Shown here piece by piece: positions 1 to 9,083 of a stretch of DNA of 64,000 nt. The stretch's first letter is position 1. Each line of letters starts with the position of its first letter. The DNA comes from Sphingopyxis sp. L1A2A (lineage in GTDB: Bacteria > Pseudomonadota > Alphaproteobacteria > Sphingomonadales > Sphingomonadaceae): positions 1 through 64,000 of the forward strand of contig NZ_SCOT01000009.1 in the NCBI RefSeq assembly GCF_005502465.1, read 5' to 3'. Under the pieces are notes generated by a model, which saw only the letters and a list, made by a program, of their open reading frames with translations, ran no database searches and had not been told where the DNA came from. The position numbers and the translations under genes were made by a program.

Positions 1-2
1 CG

Positions 3-1415
3 CCGACCCCGACCCCGACCGCAGTGACTCCCGCCGCCAATTGCCCGACCATCGCCGGCCCCGACCAGCTGTCGAACCTGGGCACGATCAGCGGCCCCGG
101 CGGCGAATGGCGCAACTGCGGCTTCCCGACGCGCTTCACCGCGACGACCGCGATTCCGAAGGTCGCGGGTGTGCTCTATTCGCTGCCCGGCCGTGTCGAT
201 GTCGGCACCGACCAGGGCGCGGCGACCTCCAACAATGTCGTGACGCTCACGATCGATCCGGGCGTGACCATTTTCGGCGCCACCGGCGTGTCGTTCCTGA
301 CCGTCAATCGCGGTAACCGCATCGACGCGGTCGGCACCCCGACCCAGCCGATCATCTTTACCGGCCGCGGCAATGTCGTCGGTTCGGCCAACGACCAGAC
401 TTCGCAGCTGTGGGGCGGCGTCGTTCTGCTCGGCCGCGCGCCGATCACCGATTGCCTTGCGCCGGGTGCGACGCCGGGCACCGCCGCGTGCGAACGCGAC
501 ACCGAAGGTACGTCGAACGCGCTGTATGGCGGCGCGCAGCCGGGGGACAATTCGGGCCGCCTGTCCTATGTCCAGATCCGTTACTCGGGCTTCGTCCTGG
601 CGTCGAACAGCGAATTGCAGGGCCTGACTCCGTCGGGCGTCGGCAACAACACCCAGATCGACCATATCCAGATCCACAACAGCTCGGACGACGGTGCCGA
701 AGTGTTCGGCGGCCGCGTCAACATGAAGCATCTGGTGATCACCGGCGCCGAAGATGACGGTCTGGATACCGACGTCGGTTATCAGGGCAACATTCAATAT
801 GTCATCGGCGTCCAGCGTGCCGGCGGCGCGGTTGGCGATTCGATGATGGAAATCGACTCGGACGGTAATGAAGACACGACGCCGCGCCAGCGCGTGAACC
901 TGTCGAACTTTACCTATGTTCAGCGCAACAATGCGGCGGGCAATGGTGCGGCGATCCGCATCCGCGGCGGTGCCGATTACACCTTTGCCAACGGCCTGAT
1001 CGTGGCGCCGGGCCTCAGCTGCCTGCGCATCGACAGCGCTACGACGGTTCAGACCACCGGTCCCGACGAGCAGGGTCCGCCGCGCTTCTTCTCGATGTCG
1101 CTGCAGTGCAACGCGACGCCGTTCCGCGGTTCGAACGGCGTGACCGCAGCGCAAGTTCAGGCGATCTTTGAAAGCGGCACGAACAACCGCTCGACCTATA
1201 CCCCCAGCCTGACGAACCTGTTCGTCAACGGGGCGACCGAGACGGCATTCACGCCGTTCGATGCCAAGACGCTGAACGCCTTCTTTGACACCACCGCCTA
1301 TGTCGGCGCCGTCCGCGACGCCAACGACACCTGGTATCGGGGCTGGACCTGCAACTCGGCAACCGCGGATTTCGGCACCGCCAGCGGCAGCTGCACCGCC
1401 ATTCCGACGACCTGA
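3..1415 (+). CDS. Beta-helix-like surface or secreted protein, 5' truncated
   Basis: The frame is open to the left edge, so the true start lies outside; at least 470 residues are present. The first residues are a Pro-Thr run, which looks like a linker behind a missing signal or lipoprotein N-terminus. The body is rich in Gly, Asn, Asp and Val with short alternating hydrophobic strands (motifs such as LWGGVVLLGRAPI and GAEDDGLDTDVGYQGNIQYV), the look of a right-handed parallel beta-helix. I see no catalytic motif. Such proteins often sit beside a TonB-dependent receptor in sphingomonads and Caulobacter, as here, and a type II secretion operon follows. An exported ligand-binding or T2SS substrate protein is the likeliest reading, but this is inference. 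Confidence 0.7.
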   Translation, partial: PTPTPTAVTPAANCPTIAGPDQLSNLGTISGPGGEWRNCGFPTRFTATTAIPKVAGVLYSLPGRVDVGTDQGAATSNNVVTLTIDPGVTIFGATGVSFLTVNRGNRIDAVGTPTQPIIFTGRGNVVGSANDQTSQLWGGVVLLGRAPITDCLAPGATPGTAACERDTEGTSNALYGGAQPGDNSGRLSYVQIRYSGFVLASNSELQGLTPSGVGNNTQIDHIQIHNSSDDGAEVFGGRVNMKHLVITGAEDDGLDTDVGYQGNIQYVIGVQRAGGAVGDSMMEIDSDGNEDTTPRQRVNLSNFTYVQRNNAAGNGAAIRIRGGADYTFANGLIVAPGLSCLRIDSATTVQTTGPDEQGPPRFFSMSLQCNATPFRGSNGVTAAQVQAIFESGTNNRSTYTPSLTNLFVNGATETAFTPFDAKTLNAFFDTTAYVGAVRDANDTWYRGWTCNSATADFGTASGSCTAIPTT

Positions 1416-1434
1416 TCGCTCGCGATCCACTTTG

Positions 1435-1469
1435 GGGAGCGGGCACGCCGAAAGGGCTGGCCCGCTCCC
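1435..1469 (+). terminator. GC-rich hairpin between beta-helix gene and TonB receptor
   Basis: Perfect 10-bp arms at 1435-1444 (GGGAGCGGGC) and 1460-1469 enclose a 15-base loop, 20 bases after the upstream stop codon. The tail is TTCCTAC, not a real U-tract. It may attenuate or process a shared transcript so that the two proteins are made in unequal amounts. Confidence 0.4.
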
Positions 1470-1497
1470 TTCCTACATAATCCTGGGGACATTCCAC

Positions 1498-4221
1498 ATG
1501 ACCAAGCGGCCGATCTTTGCCAGCCTGCTCCTTCTTAGCTCGGCGCTTGTCGCGCCTGCGGCGCTCGCCCAGGCCGTCGGCAGTGAACCCGCTGCCGATG
1601 CACCGCCGGTGGCAACCGACGCTCCAGCCCCCACTGATGCGCCCGCGCCCGACGAAGTGCCCGCAGAGGAAGAGGCCGACATTTCGATCCCGGGCGGCGC
1701 CGATGCCGAAATCGTCGTGACCGGCCGCTACACCCCCAACATTGTCCGCGCGACGCCTGAAGTCGTTTCGGTGCTGTCATCGGCAGATATCGCGCGCACC
1801 GGCGAGGGCGATATTGCCGGATCGTTGCAGCGCGTCACCGGCCTGTCGGTCGTCGGCGGCGGTTTCGTCTATGTCCGCGGTCTTGGCGATCGTTATTCGC
1901 TCGCGCTGCTCAACGGTTCGCCGCTGCCCAGCCCCGAGCCGCTGAAGCGCGTCGTGCCGCTCGACATTTTTCCGTCGAATGTCATCGATTCGACGCTGGT
2001 CCAGAAAAGTTATTCGGCGAACTTTCCCGGCGAATTCGGTGGTGGCGTCATCAACCTGACGACCAAATCGATCCCGCGCGAAAGTTTCCTGACCCTGTCG
2101 GGCGGGATCGGATGGGACAGCGAGACGACCAATCAGCTTGGTTACACCTATTATGGCAGCGACACCGACTGGACCGGCTTTGATGACGGCACCCGCGATG
2201 TCCCGCCGTTGCTGAAGGCCGCCTTTGCCAGTGGCAAGCCGATCCTCGAGGGCGCCGATTTCACGCAAGGTGATCTGGAAGCCATCCAGATGGAACTGGT
2301 GAACGCCGAAACGACGCTGCTCCAGCAGAACAACAATATCCCGGTCAATTGGTCGGCCGGACTGACCGGCGGCCTCAACATCCCGCTCGCCGACGGCGAA
2401 CTGGGCATCATTGCGACCGCCGGGATCAGCAACAAGTGGCGGACCCGCGACACGTTGCAGCAGACCTCGCTCAACCAGGATCTGTCGGGCGATCCGCAGA
2501 CCAGCTATAACCGGGTCATCACCGACAATCGCGTCGTCGTGAACGGCCTGCTCGGTTTTGGTCTGGAACTGGGCGATCACAAATTCCGTTGGACCAACCT
2601 GTACATTCGCGACACGTTGAAGCAATCGCGCCTGGGGCTGGGCACTGACCGCAACCAGTCGGAACGCGATATTCTGAAACAGGACACCGCCTGGTACGAA
2701 CGTCAGCTGATCAACACCCAGCTGGTCGCCGAGCTGGACTTCGACCGGTTGCAGGTTGACCTGCGCGGTGCTTACGCCAATTCGCAGCGCGAGGCGCCTT
2801 ATGAGCGCGGCTTTACCTATGTCCGCACCAACCTGCCAACGACACAGGATCCAACCGGCGACAAATTCGTCAACGATCTGGGCGGCAATCGCGGCGATGC
2901 GACGATTGCCTTTTCGGACCTGAACGAGGATCTGTGGTCGGGCGGCGTCGATCTGTCTTATGAGCTGGCGCCGCAGATCACGGCGACGGTCGGCTATGCC
3001 TATACTGACACCAGCCGTACCGCGGTGCGCCGCGCGTTCCAGTTCCGCGCGCCGGGGCTGCCGGTCGCGGTGCAACAGCTGCGCCCCGACTTTCTCCTCT
3101 CTGACGCCAGCATCCAGCTGTACGATATCGCGCTGGTCGAAACATCGGCGCAGGACGGCACCGCCGCTTTTGATGCCGGACTGACCACCCACGCGGGCTA
3201 TGCGCAGCTGCAGGCCGAAATCGTATCGGGCATGAACGTCAATGTCGGCGTGCGCTATGAAGACGGCAAACAGACGGTTGTCCCGATCGACCTGTTCGGC
3301 ACTGGCGGCAGCGCGATTGCCCAAACCAATCTGAAGAATGATTACTGGCTCCCCGCCGTCACGCTGACCTGGGAAGTCGCACCCGATATGCAGGTGCGCA
3401 TGAATGCGTCGAATACGATCGCGCGTCCGCAGTTTCGCGAATTGATCGCGCAAATCTATCAGGATCCCGAATCGAACCGTCAGTTCCGCGGCAACCCGTC
3501 GCTGACCGACAGCGAGCTGTGGAACGCCGAGCTGCGTTACGAATGGTATTTCGCGAAGGATCAGCGGCTGACCGCGGCGGGTTTCTTCAAGAAGATCGAG
3601 AATCCGATCGAAGCCTATACCTCGCTCAGCACCGATTCGGTCGCCAACACCAGCTTTGCCAACGCGCCCAAGGCGTTGCTCTATGGCGGCGAGATCGAGG
3701 TGCAGAAATATTTCGCGCTCGACACGCTGTCGGACTCGACGTTCTGGGCGAGCCGCCGTCTGGTGCTGATCGGCAACTACACCTTTACCAAGTCGGAGAT
3801 CCAGGTCGGCGCGGGTGACACGACCGTCATCAACGGGGTGGTGCAGGATGCGCGCAACTTCTTCTTCGACGGCGCGCCGCTGACCGGCCAGTCGGATCAT
3901 CTGATCAATTTCCAGATCGGGCTCGAAGATCAGGACAAATTGTCACAGCAGACCATTCTCGTCACCTATGCCAGCCCGCGCGTCACCAGCCGTGGTCCGT
4001 CGGGCCAGCCCGACATTCGCGAAAAGCCGGGCATTTCGGTCGACTTCGTGGCGCGGCAGGGGATCAACCTGCTGAACAAGGAAATCGAGCTGAAGTTCGA
4101 GGCGCGCAACCTGACCGGGCGTAAATATCAGGAAGTGCAGGAAAGCGGCGACAACCGGATATTTCTCAACCGCTACAAGCTCGGCCGCACCTTCTCGCTG
4201 AGCGCGTCGCTGAAGTTTTGA
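1498..4221 (+). CDS. TonB-dependent outer-membrane receptor
   Basis: 907 residues. The start is the ATG preceded by GGGGA and followed by a clear signal peptide (residues 1-24, ending ALA). A Pro/Ala/Asp-rich linker comes next, then a TonB-box-like EIVVTGR at 71-77, a plug domain (LQRVTGLSVVGGGFVYVRGL, GEFGGGVINLTTKS) and a long beta-barrel ending in Phe (LGRTFSLSASLKF). The in-frame upstream extension lacks a signal peptide and overlaps the preceding gene, so it is not used. The family imports large substrates such as siderophores, vitamins or oligosaccharides using TonB energy; the substrate cannot be read from sequence. Pairing with the upstream beta-helix protein suggests joint substrate capture. 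Confidence 0.93.
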   Translation: MTKRPIFASLLLLSSALVAPAALAQAVGSEPAADAPPVATDAPAPTDAPAPDEVPAEEEADISIPGGADAEIVVTGRYTPNIVRATPEVVSVLSSADIARTGEGDIAGSLQRVTGLSVVGGGFVYVRGLGDRYSLALLNGSPLPSPEPLKRVVPLDIFPSNVIDSTLVQKSYSANFPGEFGGGVINLTTKSIPRESFLTLSGGIGWDSETTNQLGYTYYGSDTDWTGFDDGTRDVPPLLKAAFASGKPILEGADFTQGDLEAIQMELVNAETTLLQQNNNIPVNWSAGLTGGLNIPLADGELGIIATAGISNKWRTRDTLQQTSLNQDLSGDPQTSYNRVITDNRVVVNGLLGFGLELGDHKFRWTNLYIRDTLKQSRLGLGTDRNQSERDILKQDTAWYERQLINTQLVAELDFDRLQVDLRGAYANSQREAPYERGFTYVRTNLPTTQDPTGDKFVNDLGGNRGDATIAFSDLNEDLWSGGVDLSYELAPQITATVGYAYTDTSRTAVRRAFQFRAPGLPVAVQQLRPDFLLSDASIQLYDIALVETSAQDGTAAFDAGLTTHAGYAQLQAEIVSGMNVNVGVRYEDGKQTVVPIDLFGTGGSAIAQTNLKNDYWLPAVTLTWEVAPDMQVRMNASNTIARPQFRELIAQIYQDPESNRQFRGNPSLTDSELWNAELRYEWYFAKDQRLTAAGFFKKIENPIEAYTSLSTDSVANTSFANAPKALLYGGEIEVQKYFALDTLSDSTFWASRRLVLIGNYTFTKSEIQVGAGDTTVINGVVQDARNFFFDGAPLTGQSDHLINFQIGLEDQDKLSQQTILVTYASPRVTSRGPSGQPDIREKPGISVDFVARQGINLLNKEIELKFEARNLTGRKYQEVQESGDNRIFLNRYKLGRTFSLSASLKF

Positions 4222-4228
4222 TTGCGTA

Positions 4229-4363
4229 ATCCTCCCTGCCGCGAAGCGGTGGGGAGGGGGACCGCCCGCGTAGCGGGTGGTGGAGGGGCAAAGGCGGTGC
4301 GTCAAAGCCCCTCCGTCAGCGCTTCGCGCTGCCACCTCCCCATCGCTGCGCGACAGGGAGGAT
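4229..4363. repeat. Inverted-repeat element (short form) with two hairpin arms
   Basis: The left arm 4229-4289 and right arm 4307-4363 are related inverted sequences around a 17-base centre. The outer ends are ATCCTCCCTG and CAGGGAGGAT. Each arm folds on itself (CCTCCC...GGGGAGG type) and the inner ends carry GAGGGGC and GCCCCTCC. Related arms flank the DUF559 gene at 40321-40813, and a single hairpin of the family lies at 62164-62194. Lying just after the TonB receptor stop, it may also act as that gene's terminator. Confidence 0.75.
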
Positions 4364-4440
4364 CATCGATGGGCCGCGCCGACCGCCAGACTCGCTCGCC
4401 CGTCAAAAAACTGTAATCTTCCCGTCAACTGATTGTCACC

Positions 4441-4458
4441 AATCGCCCCTAGGCGATT
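4441..4458. promoter_or_regulatory. Palindrome upstream of gspC, possible operator
   Basis: AATCGCC-CCTA-GGCGATT is a perfect 7-bp inverted repeat 40 bases before the gspC start codon, at the head of the T2SS operon. It could bind a dimeric regulator or form a small 5'-UTR stem. I see no convincing -35/-10 pair next to it. Confidence 0.35.
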
Positions 4459-4498
4459 CGCGACGGCAACTTCAGCCTCAGGGGGAAACGACGATTTC

Positions 4499-5383
4499 AT
4501 GGCGACGCTGATGTCCGGATCGGCCTTCAGGCTGTCGCGCGGCTTGCCGACGTGGCTGCGCGGCGGGCGGCGCTCGCCGCGCGAGATCGGGCCGGTGCTG
4601 CTCGCCGGGGTGCTCGGAGCCGTGCTGATCTGGCAGCTGGTTCGCCTGCTGTGGACCGTCATCACCCCGCTGTCGCCGCTCGGCGCGTGGCAGCCGCAGG
4701 CCGCGGTCATCGCCTCGCCCGCCGAACGCCGCGCGCTGTTCGCCAGTTTTGATCCGTTCTTTCGCAGCGCTCCGGAGGGTCCGGCGTCGGCGACCGTGAC
4801 CGCGCTCGGGCTGACTTTGTTCGGCATCAACATCAACGAAGCGACCGGCGGCGGCTCGGCGATCATCGCCGGCGAGGACGGGGTGCAGACCAGCTATGCC
4901 GTCGGCGACGAGATTGCCCCGGGCGTGAAGCTCGTCGGCGTCGCCTTTGACCATGTGCTGCTCGACCGCGGCGGTGCGCGCGAAAGCCTGTTCCTCGACC
5001 AGAGCGGCGAGGCTGCGGTCGCGACCCCGGCGACGCCGCTGCCGTCGCCCACCCCGGAAGTCGGATCGACGGCGACTGCCGGGGTGAGCGCCAGCGGCGA
5101 AATGTCGCCCGCAACGCTCAAGGCCGGGGTCGGCTTTGCGCCGCGCGCCGAAGATGGCCGCGTCACTGGGCTGGTCGTCCAGCCGCAGGGCGACGGCGCG
5201 ATATTCCGCGCCGCGGGCCTGCGCCCGGGCGACGTCATCCGCTCGGTCAACGGGCGCCCGATCGGGTCCGCAGGCGATGCCGCCGCACTCGCCAACCAGA
5301 TCGCGCCCGGCGCACGAATCTCGCTCGAAGTCGAACGCGGCGCCAGCGTCGTTCCCGTCGCCATCTTCCTCTCGAAGCAATAG
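4499..5383 (+). CDS. gspC: Type II secretion protein GspC
   Basis: 294 residues. The start is the ATG behind AGGGGG; an upstream in-frame ATG would add an unrelated N-terminus. It has a short cytoplasmic tail, one membrane helix at about 32-54, an HR domain (ALGLTLFGININEATGGGSAIIAGEDG) and a C-terminal PDZ domain at about 205-292 (GLRPGDVIRSVNGRPIGS). GspC is the inner-membrane clamp that contacts the GspD secretin and helps select substrates. It is the first gene of the gspC-O operon, five bases before gspD. Confidence 0.9.
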   Translation: MATLMSGSAFRLSRGLPTWLRGGRRSPREIGPVLLAGVLGAVLIWQLVRLLWTVITPLSPLGAWQPQAAVIASPAERRALFASFDPFFRSAPEGPASATVTALGLTLFGININEATGGGSAIIAGEDGVQTSYAVGDEIAPGVKLVGVAFDHVLLDRGGARESLFLDQSGEAAVATPATPLPSPTPEVGSTATAGVSASGEMSPATLKAGVGFAPRAEDGRVTGLVVQPQGDGAIFRAAGLRPGDVIRSVNGRPIGSAGDAAALANQIAPGARISLEVERGASVVPVAIFLSKQ

Positions 5384-5388
5384 GTTTT

Positions 5389-7593
5389 ATGCGTTTCAAA
5401 CTGTCCCTGATGCTCGCCGCCGCGCTCGTTTCTGCTACGCCGGCACCCGCGGTCGCCCAATATACGCTCAACGTCCGCGACGCCGACATCCGCGCCTTCA
5501 TCCAGGATGCGGCGCGGATCACCGGGCGGACCTTCGTCATCGACGGGCGCGTCAACGGCAAGGTGTCGGTCGTGACCGACCGGCCGCTGTCGCGCAGCGA
5601 ATATTTTGAGATTTTTCTGTCGACCCTGCGCTCGAATGGCCTTGTCGCGGTCCCCGGCCCCAATGGCAGCTACCGCGTCCAGCCGATCGACGGCGCCGCG
5701 GCGCAACCGGGCCGCATCGGCAGCCGCGGCGCGGCGCAGAACCAGTTCGTCACCGAAATCATCCGCCTGCGCCACATCGACGCCGTCGCTGCGGTCGAAA
5801 CGCTGCGCCCGCTGGTCAGCGCGCAGGGATCGCTGACCGCCAACCGCAACGCCAACAGTCTGGTCGTCGCTGATTTCGCCGACAATATCCGCCGCATCCG
5901 CGCGCTGGCGTCAAGCATCGACCGCGACAGTTCGACCAGCCAGATCGTGACGCTGAAAAATGCCGGGGCGCGCGAAATCGCCGCGGCGCTGACCGCATTG
6001 GTCCCGGCGGCGGGCGAGGGCGCGCGGGCGCCGGTCGCGATCGTGCCGATCGACAGCAGCAACGCGATTGCGCTGCGCGGCGATCAGGCGATGGTCGCGC
6101 GCTTCGTCGCGATGGCGACCGATCTCGATCAGAAAGCCGCAGGCGGGACCGAACTGCGCGTCTATTGGCTGGAACATGCCAATGCCGAAACACTGCTGCC
6201 AACAATCCAGCAGCTGGTCGGCGGCGGCAGCGACCCGGCGCAAAAGGCGGGCTTGCCGCCTGCGACGGCTTCGTCATCGTCTGGCGGGGGCAGCACGCCG
6301 ACGCCGGCACCAGCGGCGGCCGCTACCGTATCGACCGGCGGCGCGGGGGGCAGCATCGCCACCCGCGGCCCCGCGATCGTCACCCGTTACGAGGGCGCCA
6401 ATGCGATTATCGTCGCTGCCAACAGCGACGTGCAGCGGATGCTCGGCGAGCTGATCCGCCAGCTCGACAGCCGGCGCCAGCAGGTGCTGGTCGAGGCGAT
6501 CGTCGTCGAAATCGGCGACGATGCGGCGAAGCGGCTGGGGGTCCAGTTTCTGCTCGGCGGCAAGAATATTCCGTTTGTCGCCACCAGCTACAGCAATGCG
6601 TCGCCCAATATCCTGACCTTGGGCGGCGCCTACGCCGCCAACCGGCTGTCGCAGGAAACGACGACGGTCAACGGTAACACGACGGTGACCCAGACCAACA
6701 GCTCGCTCGGCAACAGCTTGCAGGAAGCGGCGGCGGCGTCGCTGCTCACCGCCACTGGCGGTTTTGCCGGTTTTGCGGGCGATATCGGCAAGAACACGAT
6801 CTTCGGCGCGATCATCAACGCGGTGAAATCGGATACGACATCGAACCTGCTCGCGACCCCGCATATCGTGACGCTCGACAATCAGGCGGCGAAATTCCTC
6901 GTTGGGCAGGACGTGCCGATCACCACCGGTGAACAGCTGGGCGATAATTTCGAAAACGCCTTCCGCACCGTCCAGCGCGAAGAGGTCGGGATCAAGCTGG
7001 AAGTGACGCCGCAGGTTAACGGCGCGGGCGAAGTGAAGATGTTCCTGCGTCAGGAAGTGTCGAGCGTTGCCGGTCCGGTGTCGTCGCGCAACAGCGATCT
7101 CATCCTGAACAAGCGTTCGTTCGAAACGGTGCTGACCGTCGACGATGGCGAAATCCTGGCGATCGGCGGGCTGCTCAACGATGACGAGCGCAAGACGATC
7201 GAGCGCATCCCGCTGCTCAGCGACATTCCTTTGCTCGGCGAATTGTTCAAGTCGCGCAGCCGGACGCGGTCGAAAACCAATCTGATGGTGTTCATCCGCC
7301 CGACGATCCTGCGCAATCGCGAGGATAATGCGGCGCTGACGGCGCGGCGTTACGGCTATATCCGCGACTTTCAGTTGCAGCGGAACCCCGACGAGGAACC
7401 CGCGATCGACACGCTGGTGCGCGACTATCTGGGCGCGGTGCCGCCGGTGCCGACCGAGGCGACCGCCGCCGACATCACCGTCGGCCCGGTCAACCTGCCC
7501 GAACTGCGCGGCCCCGATGGCCGCGTGATTTCGACCGACGTTCCCCCGTCGATTTCGAACGCGCCCGCGCCGCCGCCCGGAGACTATCCGTGA
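5389..7593 (+). CDS. gspD: Type II secretion secretin GspD
   Basis: 734 residues with a signal peptide (1-24, ending AVAQ). The N0 domain follows (YTLNVRDADIRAFIQDAARI), then N1-N3 ring domains to about residue 380, split by a Ser/Gly/Pro/Ala linker (SSSSGGGSTPTPAPAAAATV). The secretin core contains LLATPHIVTLDNQAAKFLVG and VGIKLEVTPQV, and the late core motif GGLLNDDERKTIERIPLLSD. It forms the outer-membrane channel of the T2SS. The C-terminus is Pro-rich. Its last codons overlap the GTG start of gspE. Confidence 0.95.
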   Translation: MRFKLSLMLAAALVSATPAPAVAQYTLNVRDADIRAFIQDAARITGRTFVIDGRVNGKVSVVTDRPLSRSEYFEIFLSTLRSNGLVAVPGPNGSYRVQPIDGAAAQPGRIGSRGAAQNQFVTEIIRLRHIDAVAAVETLRPLVSAQGSLTANRNANSLVVADFADNIRRIRALASSIDRDSSTSQIVTLKNAGAREIAAALTALVPAAGEGARAPVAIVPIDSSNAIALRGDQAMVARFVAMATDLDQKAAGGTELRVYWLEHANAETLLPTIQQLVGGGSDPAQKAGLPPATASSSSGGGSTPTPAPAAAATVSTGGAGGSIATRGPAIVTRYEGANAIIVAANSDVQRMLGELIRQLDSRRQQVLVEAIVVEIGDDAAKRLGVQFLLGGKNIPFVATSYSNASPNILTLGGAYAANRLSQETTTVNGNTTVTQTNSSLGNSLQEAAAASLLTATGGFAGFAGDIGKNTIFGAIINAVKSDTTSNLLATPHIVTLDNQAAKFLVGQDVPITTGEQLGDNFENAFRTVQREEVGIKLEVTPQVNGAGEVKMFLRQEVSSVAGPVSSRNSDLILNKRSFETVLTVDDGEILAIGGLLNDDERKTIERIPLLSDIPLLGELFKSRSRTRSKTNLMVFIRPTILRNREDNAALTARRYGYIRDFQLQRNPDEEPAIDTLVRDYLGAVPPVPTEATAADITVGPVNLPELRGPDGRVISTDVPPSISNAPAPPPGDYP

Positions 7594-9083
7594 CCGATCC
7601 CGAACCGATCGTCGCTCCCGCAGCGCCGGTCGATATTCCCTATGGCTTTGCCCGCGCGCACGGTGTCGTCATCGCGCCGGGCGAAGGCGGCGCGTGGCTC
7701 GCGACCCTGCGCGAGGATGCCGATCCCGCGGTGCTGATCGAAGTGAAGCGTTACCTCGCGCAGCCGCTGCGCGTTGCGACCGCCAGCGTCGCCGATTTCG
7801 ACCGGCTGCTGTCGGACCATTATGCCGTCGACAGCTCGGCGGCGGCGATGGCGGGGTCGGTGGGCGGCAACGATATCGATTTCAGCCTGCCCAGCGCCGA
7901 AGATCTGCTCGACAGCGCCGACGATGCCCCGGCAATCCGCCTGATCAACGCAATCATCGCCGAAGCGGTGCGCCAAGGCGTCAGCGACATCCATATCGAA
8001 CCCTATGAAAGCGGGCTGGTGGTGCGGATGCGAACCGACGGCGTGCTACGCGAACATCTGCGGATGCCGCCGCACGTCGCGCCGGTCGTGGTCAGCCGCA
8101 TCAAGGTGATGGCACGCCTCGACATCGCCGAGCGCCGGGTGCCGCAGGACGGGCGCATCGGGCTGACGCTCGCCGGCAAGGCGGTCGACGTGCGCGTATC
8201 GACCTTGCCCAGCCGCGCCGGCGAGCGGGTGGTGATGCGTATCCTCGACAAGGATGCGGCGGGGATCGATTTCGACGTCCTCGGCCTGTCGGGCACCTCC
8301 GACCAGATTTTGCGCGAGGCGCTGGCCGAACCCAATGGCATCATCCTCGTCACCGGGCCGACCGGGTCGGGCAAGACGACGACGCTCTACGCGGCGCTCA
8401 AGCAGCTCAACGATGGCCAGCGCAACATCCTGACCGTCGAAGACCCGGTCGAATATGCCGTCGATGGGGTCGGCCAGACGCAGGTCAACGCCAAAGTCGG
8501 GCTCGATTTTGCCGCCGGGCTGCGCGCGATCCTGCGCCAGGATCCCGACGTCGTGATGGTCGGCGAAATCCGCGACCGCGAAACCGCCGACATCGCGGTG
8601 CAGGCGTCGTTGACCGGCCACCTTGTGCTGTCGACGGTTCACACCAACGACGCGGTAGGCGCGATCACACGCCTGAAAGATTTGAAGGTCGAACCCTTCC
8701 TGCTCGCCTCGACCCTGCGCGCGGTCATCGCGCAGCGGCTGGTGCGCAAGCTGTGCGACCATTGCCGCGAACCGGTGCAGGCCGATAACAGCGTCGCCGC
8801 GATGCTGGGGCTCGACATCGGCACCGTGATCTGGCGGCCCAAGGGCTGCGAGCAGTGCAGCGGCACCGGCTACAAGGGCCGGATCGGGGTGTTCGAGGCG
8901 ATCAAGGTCGACGAAACGGTGCGCCGCTACATCTACAATGGCGGCGACGAGGCGATGATCACGCGCCATGCCTTCCTGAAATCGCCGACGCTGGCATCGG
9001 CGGCGCGCGCGATGGTCGCGAAGGGGCTGACCACCGCCGAGGAGGCGATCCGCATCGCGCGGCGCGAGGAAATCGATGCCTGA
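7590..9083 (+). CDS. gspE: Type II secretion ATPase GspE
   Basis: 497 residues, GTG start overlapping the gspD stop. The Walker A motif GPTGSGKTT is at 256-264. Asp-box and Walker B follow (ILTVEDPVEY, ILRQDPDVVMVGEIRDRETA) and a His box (LVLSTVHTNDA). The tetracysteine zinc motif has C389, C392, C420 and C423. It is the cytoplasmic hexameric ATPase that powers pseudopilus assembly, docking on GspL and GspF. All catalytic elements look intact. Confidence 0.96.
   Translation: MTDPEPIVAPAAPVDIPYGFARAHGVVIAPGEGGAWLATLREDADPAVLIEVKRYLAQPLRVATASVADFDRLLSDHYAVDSSAAAMAGSVGGNDIDFSLPSAEDLLDSADDAPAIRLINAIIAEAVRQGVSDIHIEPYESGLVVRMRTDGVLREHLRMPPHVAPVVVSRIKVMARLDIAERRVPQDGRIGLTLAGKAVDVRVSTLPSRAGERVVMRILDKDAAGIDFDVLGLSGTSDQILREALAEPNGIILVTGPTGSGKTTTLYAALKQLNDGQRNILTVEDPVEYAVDGVGQTQVNAKVGLDFAAGLRAILRQDPDVVMVGEIRDRETADIAVQASLTGHLVLSTVHTNDAVGAITRLKDLKVEPFLLASTLRAVIAQRLVRKLCDHCREPVQADNSVAAMLGLDIGTVIWRPKGCEQCSGTGYKGRIGVFEAIKVDETVRRYIYNGGDEAMITRHAFLKSPTLASAARAMVAKGLTTAEEAIRIARREEIDA

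Noticed and set aside
1777-3900. 707-residue open frame antisense to the TonB receptor
   Set aside because: It mirrors the receptor's codon pattern, lacks any domain and is a GC-driven shadow.
4222-4416. 64-residue ORF after the TonB receptor
   Set aside because: Entirely within the inverted-repeat element; codons follow the palindrome, not a protein.
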